A DNA stretch of 41,087 nucleotides from Haloarculaceae archaeon (GTDB taxonomy: Archaea; Halobacteriota; Halobacteria; Halobacteriales; Haloarculaceae), in contig JAHENO010000184.1 of NCBI GenBank assembly GCA_018609945.1, positions 1-41,087 of the forward strand, in the 5' to 3' direction. The first letter of the stretch is position 1. Every line of letters begins with the position of its first letter. The notes under the pieces are model-generated. The model was not told the DNA's origin. It searched no databases and saw only the letters and a program-made list of their open reading frames with translations. Shown piece after piece: positions 37,063 to 41,087 of the stretch. Made by a program: the position numbers and the translations under genes.

Positions 37063-38094
37063 TTACAGCCGAACGGGGTCGATCTCGGGCTCTCTCAGTC
37101 GGACGCCGGTTCCGTCTGTGACCCGCCCGACCTCGCGGACGAAGACCCCTCTCTCGGCGAATTCGTCTTCGAGTGTGGCTGTGTGCTCGGGTGACACGGC
37201 GATCAGTAATCCGCCGCTGGTCTCGGCACTTTCGCCGTCTTCCAGTCCGTACCCGAACAGCCGCGAGAGTGCGGGCGTGCCGTCGATGACCGGCAGCCGC
37301 GTTATCTCGACACCGACGCCGGAACGGCTGCCGAGCACGCGTGCCTCGCCGCAGAGGCCGAAGCCGGTCACGTCCGTCGCCGCGGTGGCGTACGCCCGGG
37401 CCACGCGCGCAGCGTCGCGGTTGGGTGTCGTCATCCAGTCGAGGGCGTCCGCGGCTATGTCCCCGATCCCTCGGTCGGTCACGTCGCGGACACTGTCACC
37501 GAACTCGCCGTTACGGACGCGGTGTGCACCCATCGCGGGCTGTGTACCCAGTGGCTTCGTCAGGTAGAGCCGGTCGCCCGGCTGTGCGCCAGCGGTCGTC
37601 ATGAACTGCCCGGGGTCGCCCGTGGCAGTGACGGCACCGCCAGCAATCGGCCACGGGTTCATGGTCGTGTGTCCGCCCGCGACGGTGCCCTCGACGTCCT
37701 CCAGCACGTCGGCCATGCCCGCGATGATCGCGGGCGCGCAGTCGGTGATCGCCCGGGGCAATGCGAGCACGACCATGCAGGTCAGGTTCTCCGTTGCACC
37801 GGTCGCGAACGCGTCGCTCGCGGCGTTGCACGCGGCGACGCGGCCGAAGTCGTAGGGATCGTCGGCGATCGGCGTGAAGAAATCCACCGTCCCGACGAGC
37901 GCGAGGTCCTCGCGGAGTCGTCTGGCGAAGGCGTCCTCGCCGACGCCGAACAGCAGGTCGTCGTCCGCCCGGTCCAGGCCTGCCTCCCGGAGTAGCGCTT
38001 CCAGGTCTCCTTGCCCGACCTTGCACGAACAGCCGTGCAGTTCCGCGAACTCGGTCAACGGCGGGTTCTCGCTTTCCTCCATGTCACCCGTCAT
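37063..38094 (-). CDS. selD: Selenide, water dikinase (selenophosphate synthetase)
   Basis: LTEFAELHGCSCKVGQGDLEALL, VGTVDFFTPIADDPYDFGRVAACNAASDAFATGA, GGHTTMNPWPIAGGAVTATGDP, RLYLTKPLGTQ, TDVTGFGLCGEARVL; start MTGDMEESE. Confidence 0.95.
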   Translation of the reverse strand: MTGDMEESENPPLTEFAELHGCSCKVGQGDLEALLREAGLDRADDDLLFGVGEDAFARRLREDLALVGTVDFFTPIADDPYDFGRVAACNAASDAFATGATENLTCMVVLALPRAITDCAPAIIAGMADVLEDVEGTVAGGHTTMNPWPIAGGAVTATGDPGQFMTTAGAQPGDRLYLTKPLGTQPAMGAHRVRNGEFGDSVRDVTDRGIGDIAADALDWMTTPNRDAARVARAYATAATDVTGFGLCGEARVLGSRSGVGVEITRLPVIDGTPALSRLFGYGLEDGESAETSGGLLIAVSPEHTATLEDEFAERGVFVREVGRVTDGTGVRLREPEIDPVRL

Positions 38095-38327
38095 TCCGAG
38101 GCAGCCTCGTCGGTCACCGTGATCGTCAACTCGAAGTCCTCGCCACCGTCGCTCTCCCCCGAAACCTCGAAGCCGTGTTTCCTGCACGTGCGGCGGAGGT
38201 TCTCCTCGGCGGGTGGATAGTCACCCCGGACGAGTAGCTGCTCGCCCGGGTCGAGATCTCCGAGCCGGTCCCGGACGATCAGCGCCGGCCGCGGACAGAC
38301 CTCGCCGGTCACGTCGACCCGTTCCAT
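38091..38327 (-). CDS. TusA/SirA-like sulfurtransferase-family protein, paralogue 2
   Basis: MERVDVTGEVCPRPALIVRDRLGDLDPGEQLLVRGDYPPAEENLRRTCRKHGFEV; CPxP motif; 4-nt overlap with the selD start. Confidence 0.9.
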   Translation of the reverse strand: MERVDVTGEVCPRPALIVRDRLGDLDPGEQLLVRGDYPPAEENLRRTCRKHGFEVSGESDGGEDFELTITVTDEAASE

Positions 38328-38401
38328 GTCCTGCGATACTGCTCGCTCCCCGATAACAGTTTCTCCCGAAGGCTCTTTGTCGGGGCCGCGTTTGTCGACT
38401 C

Positions 38402-39160
38402 ATGGATCTCGCGGGTGCGCTCGGTCTCCGCAATCGAGAGCTTGTCGCCTTCGTCGGCGCGGGCGGGAAGAAAACGGCGATGGCTCACCTCGTCGACGTC
38501 GCCCGCCGCCGGGACCTGTCGGTCGGATACACGACCACGACGCACACGCCACCACCTGCGGACCTGCCACTGGTAGTGGCAGAGGCCGGGGAGCTGCCGG
38601 CGGCGCTGGGGACTGCGCCCTCGCCGGTCGCCTTCGCTTCCCAGCGGGTGTCGGACCCCGAGCGGGCCGCACAGAAGGTCCGGGGATTCGAGGCGGGCGT
38701 TCTCGATGACCTCTTCGAATCCGCCCGGTTCGACTGGCTCCTGGTGAAAGCCGACGGCGCACGGCGCCGCGAGTTCAAGGCGCCCGGCCGGGACGAACCC
38801 GTTATTCCGCGTTCCGCAACACAGGTCCTGGCCGTCGCTTCCGTGCGCGCAATCGGCGAGTCGGTGGCGGCACCGACCGTTCACCGACCCGAACGCGTCG
38901 CTGCCATTGCCGGCATCGACGTCGGCGACGTCCTCACCACCGAGGTGGCGGGCCGCGTCCTGGCCAGCGACGAGGGCGGACTGAAGGGTGTGCCATCCGG
39001 GTCGACGGTGACGCCACTGATTAACAAGGCTGACACCCACTCACAGCGGGACCGAGCGAGAGACGCAATCCGGGAGGCACTCGCGAGGTCCGACCGGCTG
39101 GACCGGGGGCTGGTAACCTCCTTCGAGCGGGACTACTGCGAGGTCGTCGAGCCGTCCTGA
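38402..39160 (+). CDS. yqeC: YqeC-like putative selenium-dependent hydroxylase accessory protein
   Basis: LVAFVGAGGKKTAMAHLVDVARRRDLSVGYTTTTHTPPP, WLLVKADGARRREFKAPGRDEPVIPRSATQVLAVASVRAIGE, PLINKAD. Confidence 0.9.
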   Translation: MDLAGALGLRNRELVAFVGAGGKKTAMAHLVDVARRRDLSVGYTTTTHTPPPADLPLVVAEAGELPAALGTAPSPVAFASQRVSDPERAAQKVRGFEAGVLDDLFESARFDWLLVKADGARRREFKAPGRDEPVIPRSATQVLAVASVRAIGESVAAPTVHRPERVAAIAGIDVGDVLTTEVAGRVLASDEGGLKGVPSGSTVTPLINKADTHSQRDRARDAIREALARSDRLDRGLVTSFERDYCEVVEPS

Positions 39161-39176
39161 CCGGTATGCTCCGGAG

Positions 39177-40157
39177 TTACTCGGTCTCGCGGCTGTAGGA
39201 TTGCAGCAGGGCGGAGGGGACCGCGAGCTGGTCGGTCTTCGTTCTCGCGACCGTGTACGAGAGGACGGCAATCGTCGCGAGGTAGGGGTAGGTCGCCATG
39301 ATCGTCGGGTGGAACAGGAAGTTCAGGACGGGATTGAGCAGGTCGGCGAGGGGCGCCCCGGCTCCGAGCGTCAGTTCGAGGCTCTGGGAGCGCAACTGGA
39401 AGGCGTCGAGGAGTCCGAACAGGTACGCCCCGACGAAGACCCGGCTCGGACGCCACTGTGCGAAGATGACGAGCGCGACCGCGATCCAGCCACGCCCGGC
39501 GGTCATCCCTGGCACCCAGAGTTGGGAGAACGACAGCGAAAGGTGTGCACCGGCCGCGCCAGCGAACGCCCCGCCGACGAGGACGGCCAGATACCGCCGC
39601 CGGAAGACGTTGACGCCCATGGTGTCGGCCATCTCGGGGTCCTCGCCGACGGAGATGGTCTCCAGACCGAGATTGGTCCGGAACAGGAAGTACCAGGAGA
39701 CCGGGATCAACAGGATTGCGAGGAAGTCAGTCGCGGTGCTCTGGAAGAAGGCCGGGCCGATGATCGGGATCTCGACGAGGACGGGGATACTCATCTGCGG
39801 GAACCCCGAGATGGAGTTTTCGACCCACGACTGGCCGAAAAACGTCGTCAACCCCGCCCCCAGGAGCGTCAGCATGACGCCACTGATCACCTGATTGGAC
39901 TTCAGCGTGATACAGAGGAACGCGTGGATGAGCGCCAGGAGAACGCCGAGTCCGGTTCCGACCAGGAAGCCGAGCCAGTAATTGCCCGTGACGACTGTGG
40001 TGGCGAAGCCGCCGAGTGCGCCCACGAGCATCATCCCCTCGACCCCGAGGTTGAGGACGCCGGCGCGCTCGCTGATGACCTCGCCGAGGCCGGCGAGGAT
40101 GAACACGGTGGCCGCCCGGACCGTCGCGTCGAGCAGCCCCGCGATGAATCCCGTCAT
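39177..40157 (-). CDS. ABC transporter permease (nucleoside/BMP-associated, YufQ-like)
   Basis: ATVRAATVFILAGLGEVISERAGVLNLGVEGMMLVGALGGFATT; multi-TM; overlaps the preceding permease. Confidence 0.9.
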   Translation of the reverse strand: MTGFIAGLLDATVRAATVFILAGLGEVISERAGVLNLGVEGMMLVGALGGFATTVVTGNYWLGFLVGTGLGVLLALIHAFLCITLKSNQVISGVMLTLLGAGLTTFFGQSWVENSISGFPQMSIPVLVEIPIIGPAFFQSTATDFLAILLIPVSWYFLFRTNLGLETISVGEDPEMADTMGVNVFRRRYLAVLVGGAFAGAAGAHLSLSFSQLWVPGMTAGRGWIAVALVIFAQWRPSRVFVGAYLFGLLDAFQLRSQSLELTLGAGAPLADLLNPVLNFLFHPTIMATYPYLATIAVLSYTVARTKTDQLAVPSALLQSYSRETE

Positions 40158-41087
40158 CAGTCACCCCCCGCCGGCGTGCCCGGCGCACCACTCGTCTGGC
40201 CGCCGAGCGAGATGTCGACGCGGTAGCGTTTGAAGAACTCGGCCGTGATCAGAAAGAGGATGATGAGCGCCTGGATTACCTCGACGAGGGCTGCTGGCAC
40301 GCCCAGCGCCACCTCCATGCTCGATCCGCCGACGATGAGCACCGAGAAAAAGATCGCGGCGAGCAACACCTTGAACGCGCCGTTCCGTCCGAGCAGGGCG
40401 ATGACGATGGCAGTAAAGCCGTATCCCGGCGCGAAGTCGGCCCGCATCCGGCCCTGGACGCCGGCGATGTCGCTGAGTCCGGCGAAGGCTGCCAGCGCAC
40501 CCGCCGCGACGAACACGAGTACGTAGACCTTGTACTTGCTCATCCCGGCCTGCTGTGCGGCCTCGGCGTTCGACCCGACGAACGTGATCTCGAAGCCCAG
40601 ACGCGTCTTGGTCACGACGACGTACATCAACACGACCATGACCACGGCCAGGAGAAGCCCGGCGTGGACGCCGAGTCCGAACAGGTCGGGGATCGTCGCG
40701 GCCGCGGGCAGCTGCTCGGTCTGGGGGAAGTTGCCAGCCCCGCCCTGCATCGGCCCGCGGAGGAGATACTCCTTGAAGTTCAGGGCGACGAACGTCAGCA
40801 GCAGCGTCGTGATGATCTCGTTGATGTTCCACCGCGCCCGGAGCCAGCCGGGGATGCCCGCGAAGACGGCCCCGGCCGCGGCAGCAGCGAGGAACATCGC
40901 CGGCAGGAGGAGGAACGCCGGCCACGAGAGTGTGATCCCGACCCAGGTGCCGGCGAGCGCACCGATGATCAGCTGTCCCTCCGCACCGATGTTCCAGACC
41001 CCGGCCCGGAGGGGGAGATACACTGCGAGCCCGGTCAAGATAAGCGGGGCTGCCTTCTTGCCGACTTCGGTCAGGCCGAACTCGGTG
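40157..41087 (-). CDS. ABC transporter permease (nucleoside/BMP-associated, YufP-like), N-terminus truncated by the window edge
   Basis: Frame is open to the right edge (..TEFGLTEVGKKAAPLILTGLAVYLPLRAGVWNIGAEGQLIIGALAGTWVG..), so the true start probably lies outside the window. Confidence 0.88.
   Translation of the reverse strand, partial: TEFGLTEVGKKAAPLILTGLAVYLPLRAGVWNIGAEGQLIIGALAGTWVGITLSWPAFLLLPAMFLAAAAAGAVFAGIPGWLRARWNINEIITTLLLTFVALNFKEYLLRGPMQGGAGNFPQTEQLPAAATIPDLFGLGVHAGLLLAVVMVVLMYVVVTKTRLGFEITFVGSNAEAAQQAGMSKYKVYVLVFVAAGALAAFAGLSDIAGVQGRMRADFAPGYGFTAIVIALLGRNGAFKVLLAAIFFSVLIVGGSSMEVALGVPAALVEVIQALIILFLITAEFFKRYRVDISLGGQTSGAPGTPAGGD

Noticed and set aside
37063-38094. Possible selenocysteine (in-frame TGA) in SelD or the Mo hydroxylases
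   Set aside because: The SelD active-site region reads HGCSCKVG with Cys codons, and the hydroxylase ORFs are uninterrupted; no evidence of Sec decoding.
1-41087. CRISPR arrays, tRNA/rRNA genes, transposases or phage genes
   Set aside because: No regularly spaced repeats, tRNA-like cloverleaf or recognisable transposase/integrase ORF was seen by eye; a tRNAscan/IS search was not possible.

Overview
This is a GC-rich window with archaeal-style TATA promoters, leaderless-type starts, acidic proteins, Tat lipoproteins and an F420-type enzyme, most likely from a haloarchaeon (inferred from sequence features; no search was run). The left part (about 1-6.2 kb) looks like a sugar/polyol locus: a Tat-exported ABC solute-binding protein, SDR dehydrogenase, DeoR/GlpR regulator, FGGY kinase and an FbaB/LsrF-like class I aldolase. 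Next come an OYE/FadH-like flavo-FeS oxidoreductase and a PEP-hydrolase-like / cupin / UPF0261 trio (the two halves of plant Tm-1). From about 11.6 to 39.2 kb is what reads as an archaeal counterpart of the bacterial selenium-dependent molybdenum hydroxylase (SDMH)/purine catabolism island (E. coli ygeW-ygeY-hyuA-ssnA-xdhD-yqeA-yqeB-yqeC). It contains SsnA-like amidohydrolases, a hydantoinase/DHOase-like enzyme, a threonine-synthase-like PLP enzyme, YgeW-like carbamoyltransferase, carbamate kinase, YgeY, an M20 hydrolase, two paralogous FAD-subunit-less molybdenum hydroxylases, adenine deaminase, RidA, an XdhC-YqeB fusion, SelD and YqeC. The most interesting signal is a full set of sulfur-relay-like proteins (two TusA-like, plus TusD/C/B-like) in tight linkage with XdhC-YqeB and SelD. 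This is a candidate chalcogen (Se/S) delivery pathway for the molybdenum cofactor. Other notable signals: a [2Fe-2S] subunit whose canonical Cys ligand is Ser with an extra nearby Cys, a roughly 80-nt nested hairpin starting at the ade stop codon, and a shared promoter motif GCCAACNNTTAT.
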